Shown here piece after piece: positions 38,497-47,759 of a stretch of DNA of 64,000 bases (position 1 is its first letter; every line of letters begins with the position of its first letter). The position numbers were made by a program, and so were the translations under genes. The notes under the pieces were generated by a model. The model saw only the letters and a list, made by a program, of their open reading frames with translations. It made no database searches and was not told the DNA's origin. This stretch comes from Rhodobacter sp. (lineage in GTDB: Bacteria > Pseudomonadota > Alphaproteobacteria > Rhodobacterales > Rhodobacteraceae). The stretch covers positions 1 to 64,000 of the forward strand of contig JAIYAE010000038.1 in NCBI GenBank assembly GCA_027489175.1, in the 5' to 3' direction.

Positions 38497-38516
38497 TGTC
38501 ACTCCCGGGGTCTGGG

Positions 38517-39158
38517 ATGGGCCTGACCGTCCTTGTCGACTACGACAGCGGCAATCTGCACTCCGCCGAAAAGGCCTTTCAGCGCATGGCGGCGGAAGGC
38601 GACGGCGGGGATGTGCTTGTCACCTCGCGCCCCGAGGATGTTGCCCGCGCCGACCGGATCGTTCTGCCCGGCGACGGCGCGTTTCCGGCCTGCCGCGCCG
38701 CCCTTGGCAGTTATGGCGGGCTTTTCGAGGCGATCGAAGAAGCGGTGAGCACCCGCGCCCGGCCGTTCCTTGGCATATGCGTCGGCATGCAGATGCTGGC
38801 CTCCCGTGGGCATGAATACCGGCTGACCGAAGGTTTCGGCTGGATTGCGGGGGATGTGGAACGCATCACCCCGGCGGACCCTGCCATGAAGGTCCCACAC
38901 ATGGGCTGGAACGATCTGGTGATCGAACGGCCCCATCCGGTGCTGGAGGGCATCAAGACCGGCGACCACGCCTATTTCGTCCACTCCTACCACTTCCACG
39001 TCACCGATGCGGCACAGCGGCTGGCCTTCTGCGATTACGGCGGACCGATCACTGCCATCGTCGGGCGTGACACGATCATCGGCACGCAGTTCCACCCGGA
39101 AAAAAGCCAGGCCGCGGGCCTGCGCCTGATCGCCAACTTCCTGCGCTGGAAGCCTTAA
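38517..39158 (+). CDS. hisH: Imidazole glycerol phosphate synthase glutaminase subunit HisH
   Basis: HisH supplies ammonia from glutamine to HisF. The 213-residue class-I amidotransferase has [17 protein letters not shown] at its start, the nucleophile elbow [15 protein letters not shown] with the catalytic Cys at about 88, VPHMGWNDL, and the His/Glu pair in [12 protein letters not shown]. The track start is 35 codons too early and overlaps hisB. It converges with the DMT permease gene, overlapping it by 4 bp at the stops. Confidence 0.95.
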   Translation: MGLTVLVDYDSGNLHSAEKAFQRMAAEGDGGDVLVTSRPEDVARADRIVLPGDGAFPACRAALGSYGGLFEAIEEAVSTRARPFLGICVGMQMLASRGHEYRLTEGFGWIAGDVERITPADPAMKVPHMGWNDLVIERPHPVLEGIKTGDHAYFVHSYHFHVTDAAQRLAFCDYGGPITAIVGRDTIIGTQFHPEKSQAAGLRLIANFLRWKP

Positions 39159-40036
39159 GCCGCGCTCCGGGGAAACACTCGCCCGTCGATGGCCAGAAGC
39201 CCCGCCGCGATCAGCGCGAACCCGGCCAGATGCTGCGGCAAAAGCCGCTCACCCAGGATCAGCGCACCCAGGGCCGTGGCACTGATCGGGATCAGGAAAG
39301 TGGTTAGCGACAGGTTCGTCGCCCCGGCCGAGGCGAGCAGGCGGAAGAAGATCAGATAAGCCAGCGCCGTCGAAAGCGCCGCGAGTCCGACCACCGCGCC
39401 CGCCGCCTCCCACCCCGGCCAGCCAAGGGCCCAAGGGGTGTCGACCCAAAGCCAGACCGGCAACAGGATCAGCGTCGAGGACGCCACTTGCCCGAAGGCC
39501 GTGGCCAGCGGTGCCACCCCCAGCCGCCGGAAGCGCCGCCCCCAGACCCCGGCAAAGCCATAAGACAAGGCGGCACAAAGGCAGGCAAGTTTTGCGGCCA
39601 GCGCGCCGCCCATTTCCGCGCCCGCCATCATCACCACCACCCCGGCAAAGCCAAGGCCGAGCCCAATCGCCTTGGCCGGGGTGATCCGTTCATCCCGCGT
39701 CGCCAGATGCGCGACGAGCACGGTGAAGAGGGGCGTGGTCGCATTCAGGATCGACGCCAGCGCCCCGGTGATCTGCCCCTGTGCCAGCACGAACAGGGTG
39801 AACGGGATGGCGTTGTTCAAGAGGCCCATCACCAGAAGCGCGGGCCAGACCGCGCGATCCGGAAACGCCACGCCGCTTGCCTGCAAGACCGCCCCAAGCA
39901 GCACCGCCGCCAGTGCCACCCGCGCCCAGACGATGGTCAGGGCGGGCAGGCCTGTCAGCGCGACCTCGACAAAAAAGAACGATCCCCCCCACAGGATGGA
40001 GAGGATCATGAGACGTAGCCAGTCAGCGCGGGTCAT
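39155..40036 (-). CDS. EamA-family drug/metabolite (DMT) permease
   Basis: A 293-residue inner-membrane protein with ten hydrophobic segments in two EamA repeats: [35 protein letters not shown] opens the first, and [18 protein letters not shown] opens the second. [20 protein letters not shown] and [21 protein letters not shown] are typical DMT helix 4-5 and helix 9-10 segments. The substrate is unknown; many are exporters of amino acids or metabolites. It lies on the minus strand within the his gene set, with only four bases of stop-stop overlap with hisH. Confidence 0.9.
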   Translation of the reverse strand: MTRADWLRLMILSILWGGSFFFVEVALTGLPALTIVWARVALAAVLLGAVLQASGVAFPDRAVWPALLVMGLLNNAIPFTLFVLAQGQITGALASILNATTPLFTVLVAHLATRDERITPAKAIGLGLGFAGVVVMMAGAEMGGALAAKLACLCAALSYGFAGVWGRRFRRLGVAPLATAFGQVASSTLILLPVWLWVDTPWALGWPGWEAAGAVVGLAALSTALAYLIFFRLLASAGATNLSLTTFLIPISATALGALILGERLLPQHLAGFALIAAGLLAIDGRVFPRSAA

Positions 40037-40099
40037 GCGGGTCTCCTGTCAGAAGACCATCGCACGGGTGAGGCCGCGCCGCGACCCGAAGCTTGCGCC

Positions 40100-40489
40100 T
40101 TAGTTCACGCGCTTCCAGGTGCCACCGTCGCGGCAGATGCCCAGAACGCAGCCACGGACGGCAAGGTTGTTGCCGTTCAGCGTCATGTCGCCGTTGTATT
40201 CCTTGTCACGGTCGGGCGAATAGATCCGGCCGTCATCATAAAGCCCGTCCGGGTAGGCCACCATGTCCCAGACGATCTGGCGGCCGATGTTGTCGCTGGC
40301 GATCTCGGCGCCGCTGCTGTCAAAAGCCTTGACCAGCGTGCCACAGAAGGCCGGACCGCAGGGCTTGATCTCGACATGGCCATAGTTGCCATTGTCATCG
40401 GCGCGGGTCTGCCAGGTGCCTTCTACCGGGTCGGCGAAAGCGGCGGTTGCAGAAAGGGCCAGGGCGGCCGCAAGGATCAGGGTCTTCAT
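40100..40489 (-). CDS. DUF2147 secreted protein
   Basis: A 129-residue protein with a cleavable signal peptide (MKTLILAAALALSATAAFA) and a DUF2147 domain: DPVEGTWQTRADDNGNYGHVEIKPCGPAFCGTLVKAF, GRQIVWDMVAYPDG, GRIYSPDRDKEYNGDMTLNGNNLAVRGCVLGICRDGGTWKRV. The Cys pair in CGPAFCG and in CVLGIC probably form disulfides in the periplasm. The lipocalin-like family has no known activity. The track ORF is 95 codons too long upstream; GGAGGAGGACACCC ahead of ATG 40489 identifies the start. Monocistronic. Confidence 0.9.
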   Translation of the reverse strand: MKTLILAAALALSATAAFADPVEGTWQTRADDNGNYGHVEIKPCGPAFCGTLVKAFDSSGAEIASDNIGRQIVWDMVAYPDGLYDDGRIYSPDRDKEYNGDMTLNGNNLAVRGCVLGICRDGGTWKRVN

Positions 40490-40630
40490 GGGTGTCCTCC
40501 TCCCAAAGGTGTGACAATCCATCGCGCCAGTCCGGTTTTCGATCAAGCGTGACGTGGGGTCGCGATGCGCCATCTTTTCATCCGCGCCCCCCCGTGCCAA
40601 AGACCGCGCAGCAAAAAACGGGGGCTGCCG

Positions 40631-41350
40631 ATGATCCTTTATCCCGCGATCGACCTGAAGGATGGCCAATGCGTTCGCCTGTTGCGCGGCGAGATGGAAG
40701 CGGCCACCGTCTTCGGTGACGACCCCGCCGCGCAGGCACTGAAGTTTCAGGCGGCAGGCTGCGCGTGGCTTCACCTAGTGGACCTGAACGGCGCCTTCGC
40801 GGGCCAGCCGGTCAACGGTGCTGCGGTCGAGGCGATCCTGTCGAAGGTCGACGTGCCCTGCCAGCTTGGCGGTGGCATCCGCGACATGGCCACCATCGCG
40901 ATGTGGCTGGAAAAGGGCCTCGCCCGGGTGATCCTTGGCACGGTCGCCGTGGAAAACCCTGCCCTGGTGCGCGAGGCCGCGAAGGCGTTCCCTGGCCACG
41001 TCGCTGTCGGGATCGACGCCCGGAATGGCCGCGTCGCCACCAAGGGCTGGGCTACGGAAACCGAGGTCATGGTCACCGACCTTGCCCGCAGCTTTGAAGA
41101 CGCCGGGGTGGCCGCGATCATCTACACCGACATCGACCGCGATGGCGCAATGCAGGGCCCGAACATCGCCGCGACCGAGGCCTTGGCCCGCGCTGTCACC
41201 ATCCCCGTCATCGCCTCGGGCGGAGTGTCGTCGATGGCCGACCTTCTGGCGCTGCGCGACACCGGGGTGATCGCCGGGACCATCTCGGGCCGGGCGCTTT
41301 ACGACGGGGCGATTGATCTGGCAGCGGCGCTACGGGCGCTTGGCGGCTGA
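40631..41350 (+). CDS. hisA: Phosphoribosylformimino-AICAR ribonucleotide isomerase HisA
   Basis: The fourth step of histidine synthesis, a (beta/alpha)8 barrel of 239 residues: [21 protein letters not shown] with the catalytic Asp at residue 8, [46 protein letters not shown] with the second Asp near 129, and [14 protein letters not shown]. The track ORF is 22 codons longer upstream. The end overlaps the convergent membrane-protein gene by about 20 bp. The reading direction matches hisB/hisH, but two minus-strand genes intervene. Confidence 0.95.
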   Translation: MILYPAIDLKDGQCVRLLRGEMEAATVFGDDPAAQALKFQAAGCAWLHLVDLNGAFAGQPVNGAAVEAILSKVDVPCQLGGGIRDMATIAMWLEKGLARVILGTVAVENPALVREAAKAFPGHVAVGIDARNGRVATKGWATETEVMVTDLARSFEDAGVAAIIYTDIDRDGAMQGPNIAATEALARAVTIPVIASGGVSSMADLLALRDTGVIAGTISGRALYDGAIDLAAALRALGG

Positions 41351-42235
41351 CCAGATCAGGCGGCCAAGCCAGACCACCGACAGAAGGCAGGTTATCAGCG
41401 CGACGACGATGTTGGACGACAGCGTCCCCCAGCTTTGCGCCCATAGCTGCGGCGCAAGAAGGACCGCCAGCCCCGGCGCGATCAGCAAGAGCGCGTGCTG
41501 CCAGACCGGCACTGGCGCGCCAAGGCTGACGCGCGCGCCAGGCTGGCCCAGCCGCCGCATCACCCACCACAACAGCGCCAGCACCACGGGCAACAGCACC
41601 CGAAGCGGGTTCAGATCCGCCACCGTCTGCGCCACCCACACCAGCGCCGCAATTCCGGGCGCGATCATCAGCACCGCGTTCGGGGGTCGCGGCAGATGGC
41701 CCAGCCGGTCCATGCCCAGATGCGCCAGCACCACCAACCCCGCAAAACCCATGAGATAGAGCGCCAGCCCCTCGCCTGCGGGCAGGGGGCCCTTCGCCTC
41801 GCTTGGCCAATACTGCGCCCAGAAGGCCGAGGCGACGCCCAGCGCCACCCAAATCAGCGCCATCCGGGCCGGGCCAAGCGCCTTGCCCGCCCGACCAAGG
41901 CCCAGAACCAGACCGCCGCTGATCAGCGCGTGCCAGGCAAGCGGGGTCCAGACCCAGAAGAACGGCAACGGGTTGTAGATCGTACCGACGATCACCCCTT
42001 CGGCCATGTAGCCCATGACCGCACCACCCAGAAAGGCCGCAGGCAGACCCTGGACCCCGGACAGGATCACCAGCGTCAGACCCACGCCACTGGCGATGGA
42101 ATAGGCGATGACGGTCAGGGCCAGATCCAGGGGACGCAGATCTGCGGGCGGGATGAACCAGAACATGTTCTCTCCCGCCCAGACGGCAATCAGCCCAAAG
42201 GCAAGGCAAAGACCCGCATAGCGAAGACTTTCCAC
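41330..42235 (-). CDS. Polytopic membrane protein of unknown function
   Basis: A 301-residue hydrophobic protein with about nine or ten membrane segments. Features: a [18 protein letters not shown] loop after the first helix, [27 protein letters not shown] mid-sequence, and [15 protein letters not shown] between later helices. I do not recognise a family motif. Its 3' end overlaps hisA by 21 bp (convergent), so transcription of the two may interfere. No co-transcribed neighbour on its strand. A single weak AT-rich stretch lies upstream of its start. Confidence 0.7.
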   Translation of the reverse strand: MESLRYAGLCLAFGLIAVWAGENMFWFIPPADLRPLDLALTVIAYSIASGVGLTLVILSGVQGLPAAFLGGAVMGYMAEGVIVGTIYNPLPFFWVWTPLAWHALISGGLVLGLGRAGKALGPARMALIWVALGVASAFWAQYWPSEAKGPLPAGEGLALYLMGFAGLVVLAHLGMDRLGHLPRPPNAVLMIAPGIAALVWVAQTVADLNPLRVLLPVVLALLWWVMRRLGQPGARVSLGAPVPVWQHALLLIAPGLAVLLAPQLWAQSWGTLSSNIVVALITCLLSVVWLGRLIWSAAKRP

Positions 42236-42410
42236 GGCACCTGCCCCTCTTTGCTTTTATCGGACCAACATAGCCAAGGATTTCATTCTTCGGGAGAAAG
42301 TTTGCAGCGGACCGAAAGCCAAACGGCCCGCGTTGTCCCCTGCTGGCTGCCAGCGCCCCGCGACGCTGCAGCGCATTCCCTTCCCGTGGCTTTGGGCGCA
42401 GTATTCGGCC

Positions 42411-42860
42411 ATGTCACGGGTTCGCACCGATCGTCTGCCCCTTGCCTCAACCCTTTGGTCGATACACCGGCCGGGGGATTTCCTTGACTGCTATTCCGTC
42501 GCGTCGACCCTTTCGCCGCAGGAAGCGGCAAAGCGGGGGCTGGCCCTACCCGGCTGGGCCCGCGCCCTTCTGGGGCTGCGCAATCTGCTGGTGCAGCCGT
42601 TCGGGTTGAAGACCGGGGCGGCGGAAATGGCCGAGGATGGCCCGATCTTCCCCGTCTGCCACGCCAGCGCAGAAGAAGTCGTCCTTGGGACCGATGACCG
42701 GCATCTGAACTTCCGGATCGGACTTCTGCGGAAGGACGGGCGGCTTTACATGTCCACCTGGGTGCGCCCCCATAACGTCTGGGGGCGGGCCTATCTGCGG
42801 CTGGTCATGCCGTTTCACATCCTGATCTCACGCGGGGCGGTGGCGCGGATGGCCAGCTAA
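42411..42860 (+). CDS. DUF2867-like protein
   Basis: About 149 residues: a start region [22 protein letters not shown], then [49 protein letters not shown], and a C-terminal part [35 protein letters not shown]. The final VxPHNxxGRxYxxxxxPFHxxI segment is the DUF2867 hallmark. No activity is known; the fold may bind small ligands. The track ORF starts 26 codons earlier at a region without a family match; Met at 42411 is favoured, though no strong ribosome site is seen for either. hisF follows after 38 bp, so it may be co-transcribed with hisFE. Confidence 0.8.
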   Translation: MSRVRTDRLPLASTLWSIHRPGDFLDCYSVASTLSPQEAAKRGLALPGWARALLGLRNLLVQPFGLKTGAAEMAEDGPIFPVCHASAEEVVLGTDDRHLNFRIGLLRKDGRLYMSTWVRPHNVWGRAYLRLVMPFHILISRGAVARMAS

Positions 42861-42898
42861 AGGCTTGCCTTTTGTCCCCCTCCGCGCGATGTGGGGGC

Positions 42899-43660
42899 AT
42901 GCTGAAGACCCGGATCATCCCTTGCCTTGATGTCGCCAATGGCCGTGTGGTCAAGGGCGTGAACTTCGTCGATCTGGTGGACGCGGGCGATCCGGTCGAG
43001 GCGGCAAAAGCCTATGACGCGGCTGGCGCGGATGAGCTGTGTTTCCTTGACATCATGGCGACCGAAGACAACCGCGCCACGATGTTCGACCTGGTCACCC
43101 GCACGGCCGAGCAATGCTTCATGCCGCTGACCGTGGGGGGCGGCGTCCGCACGCCCGAGGATGTGCGCAAGCTGCTCTTGGCGGGCGCCGACAAGGTCAG
43201 CTTCAACTCCGCCGCCGTGGCGCGGCCCGATGTGGTGGCCGAAGCGGCGGATCGCTTCGGGTCGCAGTGCATCGTGGTGGCGATCGACGCCAAGACCGTT
43301 GCCCCCGGCCGGTGGGAGATCTTCACCCACGGCGGCAGGCGCGAAACCGGCATCGACGCGGTGGAGTTTGCGCGGACTGTCGCGGCCAAGGGCGCGGGCG
43401 AGATCCTGTTGACCAGCATGGACCGTGACGGCACCAAGGGCGGCTACAACATCCCCCTCACGCGCGCGATTGCCGATGCGGTGGACATTCCGGTCATCGC
43501 CAGTGGCGGCGTCGGCACGCTGGACCATCTGGTCGAAGGCATAACGGAAGGCCACGCCAGCGCCGTCCTCGCCGCCTCGATCTTCCATTTCGGCACTTTC
43601 ACCATCGGTCAGGCCAAGGCCCATATGGCCGCCGCCGGTATTCCCGTGAGGCTGACATGA
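42899..43660 (+). CDS. hisF: Imidazole glycerol phosphate synthase cyclase subunit HisF
   Basis: HisF cyclises PRFAR with ammonia from HisH to give IGP and AICAR. The 253-residue barrel shows [22 protein letters not shown] with the catalytic Asp at 11, [43 protein letters not shown] with the second Asp near 130, [15 protein letters not shown], and [14 protein letters not shown]. The track start is nine codons early. It overlaps hisE by 4 bp. Confidence 0.96.
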   Translation: MLKTRIIPCLDVANGRVVKGVNFVDLVDAGDPVEAAKAYDAAGADELCFLDIMATEDNRATMFDLVTRTAEQCFMPLTVGGGVRTPEDVRKLLLAGADKVSFNSAAVARPDVVAEAADRFGSQCIVVAIDAKTVAPGRWEIFTHGGRRETGIDAVEFARTVAAKGAGEILLTSMDRDGTKGGYNIPLTRAIADAVDIPVIASGGVGTLDHLVEGITEGHASAVLAASIFHFGTFTIGQAKAHMAAAGIPVRLT

Positions 43661-43962
43661 CGCTTGAACGCCTTGCCGCGACCATTGCCGCCCGCAAGGG
43701 TGCCGATCCCGAAACCTCATGGACGGCAAAGCTACTGGCCAAGGGGCCAGAGAAATGCGCCGAGAAGTTTGGCGAAGAGGCGGTTGAAGCGATCATCGAA
43801 GCGGTCAAGGGTGACCGTGCAAGGCTGACATCAGAAGCGGCGGATGTGCTTTACCACCTTCTGGTGATGCTGGCCGCGCGGGATGTGACGCTGGCCGATG
43901 TGCTGGCGGAACTGGATCGGCGCGAGGGCACTTCGGGCCTTGCCGAGAAGGCCGGGCGCTAG
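43657..43962 (+). CDS. hisE: Phosphoribosyl-ATP pyrophosphatase HisE
   Basis: HisE hydrolyses PR-ATP to PR-AMP in the second step of histidine synthesis. The 101-residue all-alpha MazG-like protein has [41 protein letters not shown] with the EExxE metal site, and the [15 protein letters not shown] segment with the second metal-binding Asp. It is separate from HisI, as usual in alphaproteobacteria. It ends the his gene set and is followed by three hairpins. Confidence 0.95.
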   Translation: MTLERLAATIAARKGADPETSWTAKLLAKGPEKCAEKFGEEAVEAIIEAVKGDRARLTSEAADVLYHLLVMLAARDVTLADVLAELDRREGTSGLAEKAGR

Positions 43963-43963
43963 C

Positions 43964-44029
43964 CCGATTTCTTCACAGAAATCGGACCGGAGCCTTTGAA
44001 GGCTCCGAACCGGAATTTTCGAAAATTCC
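43964..44029. terminator. Triple hairpin between convergent hisE and the CoA-binding gene
   Basis: Three successive stems: CCGATTTCT-TCAC-AGAAATCGG (43964-43985), GGAGCC-TTTGAA-GGCTCC (43989-44006) and the perfect palindrome GGAATTTTCGAAAATTCC (44012-44029). The first and third are relatives of the AATTTTC mini-hairpins seen elsewhere. Together they fill the whole gap and should stop transcripts from both sides. Confidence 0.75.
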
Positions 44030-44036
44030 TGTGTCC

Positions 44037-44456
44037 TTACAACCCCAGCCGCGGAATCTCGATTGCGGGGCAGCGGTCCATCACGACCTGCAGGCCCGCC
44101 GCCCGGGCGCGCGCGGCGGCGGCTTCGTCCACCACGCCAAGCTGCATCCAGACGACCTTTGCGCCCACCGCGATCGCCTCATCCACCACGGCGCCCGCCT
44201 CTTCGCTGCGGCGAAAGATGTCGACCATGTCGACAGGTCCCGCCTCGGCCAGGGTCGCCACCACCGTTTCGCCCAACGCCTCCTGACCGGCTTGCCCGGG
44301 GTTGACCGGGATCACCCGGTAGCCCTTGGCGGCAAGGAAGGCGGCCACCCGGTGGCTGGGCCGGTCAGGTTTCGGCGACCACCCCACGAGGGCGATGGTC
44401 TTCACGCGGGTCAGGATGTCGCGAATGTCAGCATCGGTCGGCATGGAAAACCCCAT
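44037..44456 (-). CDS. CoA-binding domain protein (YccU-like)
   Basis: A 139-residue Rossmann-fold protein: IRDILTRVKTIALVGWSPKPDRPSHRVAAFLAAKGYRVIPVNPGQAGQEALGETVVATL, then MVDIFRRSEEAGAVVDEAIAVGAKVVWMQLGVVDEAAAARARAAGLQVVMDRCPAIE. The VGxSxxxxRPS..V motif and the MDRCPxIE ending are those of the YccU/CoA_binding_2 family, thought to bind CoA or a related nucleotide; the role is unknown. Two Mets four codons apart (44456 and 44444) could each be the start. Confidence 0.9.
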   Translation of the reverse strand: MGFSMPTDADIRDILTRVKTIALVGWSPKPDRPSHRVAAFLAAKGYRVIPVNPGQAGQEALGETVVATLAEAGPVDMVDIFRRSEEAGAVVDEAIAVGAKVVWMQLGVVDEAAAARARAAGLQVVMDRCPAIEIPRLGL

Positions 44457-44470
44457 CGAAAACCCCCGAC

Positions 44471-44503
44471 AAAAAGGCGCCCATGGGCCAGGCCCAGGGC
44501 GCC
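44471..44503 (-). terminator. Intrinsic terminator downstream of the RlmB gene
   Basis: On the minus strand GGCGCCCTGGGCC-TG-GGCCCATGGGCGCC forms a long interrupted stem (7 plus 6 bp) followed by TTTTTGTC. It lies about 110 bp after the methyltransferase stop and just upstream of the CoA-binding gene, isolating the two. Confidence 0.82.
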
Positions 44504-44612
44504 AAGTGCGGAACGAGGGACAGTGAAGTCAAGGACGGGGTTCCGGCCCGTGCCTCCACTTTTAAACGTAGGAACGTTGGGACAGCGTTAAAGACCTGTC
44601 TCGGATTCGTGA

Positions 44613-45407
44613 TCACGCGCGGGTCGCGGCATAGAGCGAAACTGCCGCCGCGTTCGACACGTTCAGGCTGCCAAACCCGCCGCCAAAGGGGATGCGGGCC
44701 AGCACATCGCAGGTCTCTTTCGTCTTCTCGCGCAGGCCCGGCCCTTCGGCACCAAGGACAAGGCCGATGGCCCGGCCGCCAGCTTTGGCCACAGCCTCTT
44801 CCACCGTCACTTCCGCCTCACCATCAAGGCCAATAAGGACGTAGCCCATGGCCTTCAACGCCTCCATCGCGTCGGAAAGGTTGGTCACCCGCAAATAGGG
44901 CTGCCGCTCCAAGGCGCCACTGGCGGTCTTGGCCAAAGCCCCGGTTTCGGGGGCCGAATGGTGGCGGGGGGCGATCACCGCACGGGCGCCGAACACCTCG
45001 GCCGAGCGCAGGATCGCGCCCACGTTATGGGGGTCGGTCACCCGGTCCAGAAGAACGACCAAGGGCAGGCCCGTGCCAGAGATGCAGACCTCTTCGAGGC
45101 TGCCCCAATCCAGACTGCGCACCTCCAAAGCCGCCCCCTGATGGACCGACCCTTCGTCGATCGGCACGTCAAAGCGGCGGGGGTCCACCACCTCAGGCTC
45201 CATCCCCGAGGCGGCAACCGCCGCCTCAAGCTTGTCCAGCGCGTTCTTCGTCACCACGAGGCGCAGCTTTTCACGGGCAGGATTTTCTAGCGCGTCGCGC
45301 ACGGCGTGCAGACCGAAAAGCCACAGCGTTTCCCGCGCCTCGCGCTTCTGGCCGCGTTCTTTGTCGACCACCCAGGAGGGCTTTTTCGCACCCGTTTTCA
45401 TTGGCAA
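44613..45407 (-). CDS. rlmB: TrmH/SpoU-family RNA 2'-O-methyltransferase (RlmB-type)
   Basis: A 264-residue SPOUT methyltransferase. An N-terminal substrate-binding domain (LWLFGLHAVRDALENPAREKLRLVVTKNALDKLEAA, DEGSVHQGAALEV) precedes the knot domain with motif 1 LLDRVTDPHNVGAILRSAEVFGA, motif 2 GLVLGAEGPGLREKT and motif 3 IPFGGGFGSLNVSNAAAVSLY. This two-domain order matches RlmB (23S Gm2251). The canonical IPM in motif 3 reads IPF here. A short basic N-terminal extension is present. It is divergent from tRNA-Tyr. Confidence 0.92.
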   Translation of the reverse strand: MPMKTGAKKPSWVVDKERGQKREARETLWLFGLHAVRDALENPAREKLRLVVTKNALDKLEAAVAASGMEPEVVDPRRFDVPIDEGSVHQGAALEVRSLDWGSLEEVCISGTGLPLVVLLDRVTDPHNVGAILRSAEVFGARAVIAPRHHSAPETGALAKTASGALERQPYLRVTNLSDAMEALKAMGYVLIGLDGEAEVTVEEAVAKAGGRAIGLVLGAEGPGLREKTKETCDVLARIPFGGGFGSLNVSNAAAVSLYAATRA

Positions 45408-45522
45408 ACCCCCTGGAAATTCCGGGCAGACCTTGGGACAGGACGGCCTTCGGATGCAAGCCGAAAACGTTGCCTTCGGCCCTTGACGCCCCCCGCCCCC
45501 TTGGATAGACCCACCCCCGGCG

Positions 45523-45606
45523 GGCGACGAGCTGCAAGGTGCGGCAGGGGACTGTAACTCCCCCGGGGCGACCCACGCCTGGTTCGATTCCAGGGTCGCC
45601 CACCAT
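45523..45606 (+). tRNA. tRNA-Tyr (anticodon GTA)
   Basis: A class-II tRNA: acceptor GGGCGAC / GTCGCCC, D-arm GCTGC..GCGGC, anticodon arm GGGGA-CTGTAAC-TCCCC with GTA, a long variable arm (about 13-14 nt), T-arm CCTGG-TTCGATT-CCAGG, discriminator A and encoded CCA. Confidence 0.95.
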
Positions 45607-46078
45607 TATCCTTCAGATAGTGGTGCTTGCAGGGGTCCGGGTGTGCTGCCGGCCGTCACCGTGTTGTGCAAGTGGTTGCGCGCGAAGGGCCCTGCACCCC
45701 TCCGGACCTTGCAGAGTGGGAACGCCGGGAAGGCAGCCCAAGGCCGGGTGTCCGGGACGTTGATTTCATTATCCATTTCGCCCGAGAAGCGGGCCGACTT
45801 CACCGGAACGCGGGTCTGGGACTCCCTGGCAACATGCCTGCCTCAAGCCGCAAAACCAAGCGCGAGGGCGCCAGGCTTCGTCAACCTGGCCCCGGATCCT
45901 TCAATCCAAGGGAAGACAGTCGTCAAAAAATGTGCCTACACCGATTGGGCGTTGTCAGCCCGGCGTGAATCGACCCCTATGGCAGATGGAACGGAGGCGC
46001 TGGATGAACAATGGACGAACCCGGCGAAGACGCGGCGGTCGGGCAGACTGCGTGGCCAAGCGCGCCCTGCAGCGTGAA
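45607..46078. other. Gap without a recognisable gene
   Basis: Open frames exist on both strands, but none gives a protein with familiar motifs, a signal peptide or a good ribosome site. Complementary segments GGTCCGG (45635) and CCGGACC (45703) could pair into a large stem-loop shortly after tRNA-Tyr, so this may be untranslated RNA or decayed coding sequence. In many Rhodobacterales a DUF2948 gene precedes the hisD locus; I see no trace of it here. Confidence 0.5.
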
Positions 46079-46381
46079 ATGAACCCTTGCCGGCCCGGCC
46101 AAGGCTGCGGGCAACTCAGCTGGCCCTTGGCTGACCTGCGGACCGGGTCTTTCCTGGGCGGTGCGCGTAGCGGCACGGCCATGCAGTGCGATTGCGCCTA
46201 CCCCACCACCGCTGACCGCGACGCGCCGGTGACCTTGGGCGAAAAGGGCCGGCCAAAGGCCTGTGGCCGGGCAAACCTTGCCGCCCGCCCTGTACAGGAA
46301 ACGCACCACCCCGCCGATCTATCGCCCGTGGCCAAGGCCCGGATGCGCGGCACCTTCCCGATCCGGCTGGAGGCAGCATGA
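46079..46381 (+). CDS. Possible small ORF coupled to the HpsN-like gene
   Basis: A 100-codon frame whose TGA overlaps the ATG of the next gene (ATGA), the pattern of a translationally coupled pair. The product has five Cys among the first 45 residues (MNPCRPGQGCGQ, MQCDCAYP) and no recognised domain. The ribosome site is poor and the composition is Arg/Ala/Gly-rich, as in spurious high-GC frames. It could equally be chance. Listed because nothing else occupies this 300-bp stretch. Confidence 0.25.
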   Translation: MNPCRPGQGCGQLSWPLADLRTGSFLGGARSGTAMQCDCAYPTTADRDAPVTLGEKGRPKACGRANLAARPVQETHHPADLSPVAKARMRGTFPIRLEAA

Positions 46382-47661
46382 CCCTGACCTATCTCAAGCG
46401 TGGCGCGGCCCCTGCCCCGGACCATGCGGAAAGCCTTTCCGGCTCTGTCGCGGCCCTGTTGGCCGAGTTGGAGACGGGCCGCGAGGCTGTCGCCCTGCGC
46501 TTGTCGCATGAGCTTGACCACTGGCAAGGTGACATCGTGGTGTCGGATCAGGCCATTGCCGAAGCCTGCACGCGGGTGCCGCAGCAGCTGAAGGATGATA
46601 TCGCCTATGCCCATGAAAACATTTCGCGCTTTGCCGAAGCCCAGCGGGACAGCATCCGCGAGACCGAGGTGGAACTGCGTCCAGGGCTGACGGCGGGGCA
46701 AAGGCTGATCCCGGTCAATGCGGCGGGCTGCTATGTGCCGGGCGGGCGTTACAGCCATATCGCCAGCGCGATGATGACCGTGACGACGGCCAGGGTTGCG
46801 GGCGTGCGCCATATCGCCGCCGTGTCGCCGCCCCGCGCCGATGCGCCGGCCGGGATCCCGGATGCGATCCTTTACACCCTGCACCACTGCGGCGCTGACC
46901 GGATCCTGGCGCTTGGCGGCATTCAGGGCGTGGCAGCCCTGGCCTTCGGACTGTTCGGCCTGCCACCTGCCGACATCCTTGTCGGCCCCGGCAATCAATA
47001 TGTGGCCGAGGCCAAGCGCCTGCTTTACGGCCGTGTCGGCATTGACATGGTGGCAGGTCCGACCGACAGCATGGTGATTGCGGATGCGACCGCCGACCCG
47101 GTCATCGTCGCCTGGGACCTGATCGGCCAGGCCGAGCATGGCACGAACTCTCCGGTCTGGCTGGTCACCGACAGCCCGGCCCTGGCGGCAGAGGTTGCCC
47201 GCCTCGCGCCGCTTTGCGCGGCCGAGCTGCCAGAGCCGAACCGCACGGCGGCCGAAGGGGCCTGGACCGCTCTGGGCGAGATCATCCTCTGTGACGGGCC
47301 CGAGGCGATGGCCGCGACCGCCGACCGCATCGCGCCCGAGCATCTGCATGTGCAGGCCGCGAATCTGGATTGGTGGAAGGCGCGGCTGTCGGCCTATGGC
47401 AGCCTGTTTCTGGGGGCCGAAAGCACAGTGGCCTTTGGCGACAAGGCGGCGGGGACAAACCATGTGCTTCCCACGAGCGGTGCCGCGCGCTATACCGGAG
47501 GCCTCTCGGTCCACAAGTTCCTGAAGACCGTGACCTGGCAGCGGGTGACGGTCGAAGCGCTTCCGCGCCTGGCCGCCGTCACCGCCTCGATCAGCCGGTA
47601 TGAGGGGATGGAGGGCCATGCCCGCACCGCCGACATCCGGCTGGAAAAGTTCCTGCGCTGA
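46378..47661 (+). CDS. hpsN: Sulfopropanediol dehydrogenase HpsN-like (HisD-family paralogue)
   Basis: A 427-residue Zn-dependent member of the histidinol dehydrogenase family. It keeps the family's catalytic residues: Zn ligands in GQAEHG, Glu-His in APEHLHV, Asp in [14 protein letters not shown] and the last His in EGMEGHA. However, several segments differ from true HisD and agree with HpsN, which oxidises (R)-2,3-dihydroxypropanesulfonate to (R)-sulfolactate: [40 protein letters not shown] (HisD has AGPSE.LVIAD), [14 protein letters not shown] and [18 protein letters not shown] neighbouring cysteate sulfo-lyase supports sulfonate metabolism. A role as the genome's HisD is not excluded. Confidence 0.8.
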   Translation: MTLTYLKRGAAPAPDHAESLSGSVAALLAELETGREAVALRLSHELDHWQGDIVVSDQAIAEACTRVPQQLKDDIAYAHENISRFAEAQRDSIRETEVELRPGLTAGQRLIPVNAAGCYVPGGRYSHIASAMMTVTTARVAGVRHIAAVSPPRADAPAGIPDAILYTLHHCGADRILALGGIQGVAALAFGLFGLPPADILVGPGNQYVAEAKRLLYGRVGIDMVAGPTDSMVIADATADPVIVAWDLIGQAEHGTNSPVWLVTDSPALAAEVARLAPLCAAELPEPNRTAAEGAWTALGEIILCDGPEAMAATADRIAPEHLHVQAANLDWWKARLSAYGSLFLGAESTVAFGDKAAGTNHVLPTSGAARYTGGLSVHKFLKTVTWQRVTVEALPRLAAVTASISRYEGMEGHARTADIRLEKFLR

Positions 47662-47693
47662 GTTTCTGCGCTTTGCGCCCCTTGGCCGCGCGC

Positions 47694-47756
47694 CCGGGGG
47701 TTTCACACCCCCGGACCCCCGTGGGATATTTGTCGACGAAGAATGGCAAAGGATAC
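47694..47756 (+). repeat. Hairpin + GATATTT intergenic element, copy 3
   Basis: CCGGGGG-TTTCACA-CCCCCGG, then ACCCCCGTGGGATATTTG and a tail GAATGGCAAAGGATAC. It fills the gap between the HpsN-like gene and the sulfo-lyase gene; its final AAAGGA provides the ribosome-binding site of the latter. Confidence 0.78.
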
Positions 47757-47759
47757 CAG

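Noticed and set aside
44428-44616. 62-aa minus-strand ORF overlapping the RlmB stop by ATGA
   Set aside because: It reads through the terminator hairpin (LAPWAWPMG) and into the start of the CoA-binding gene; the coupling pattern is probably chance.
45643-46077. 144-aa plus-strand ORF after tRNA-Tyr
   Set aside because: Mixed composition, no ribosome site and no domain; starts in the likely structured RNA segment.
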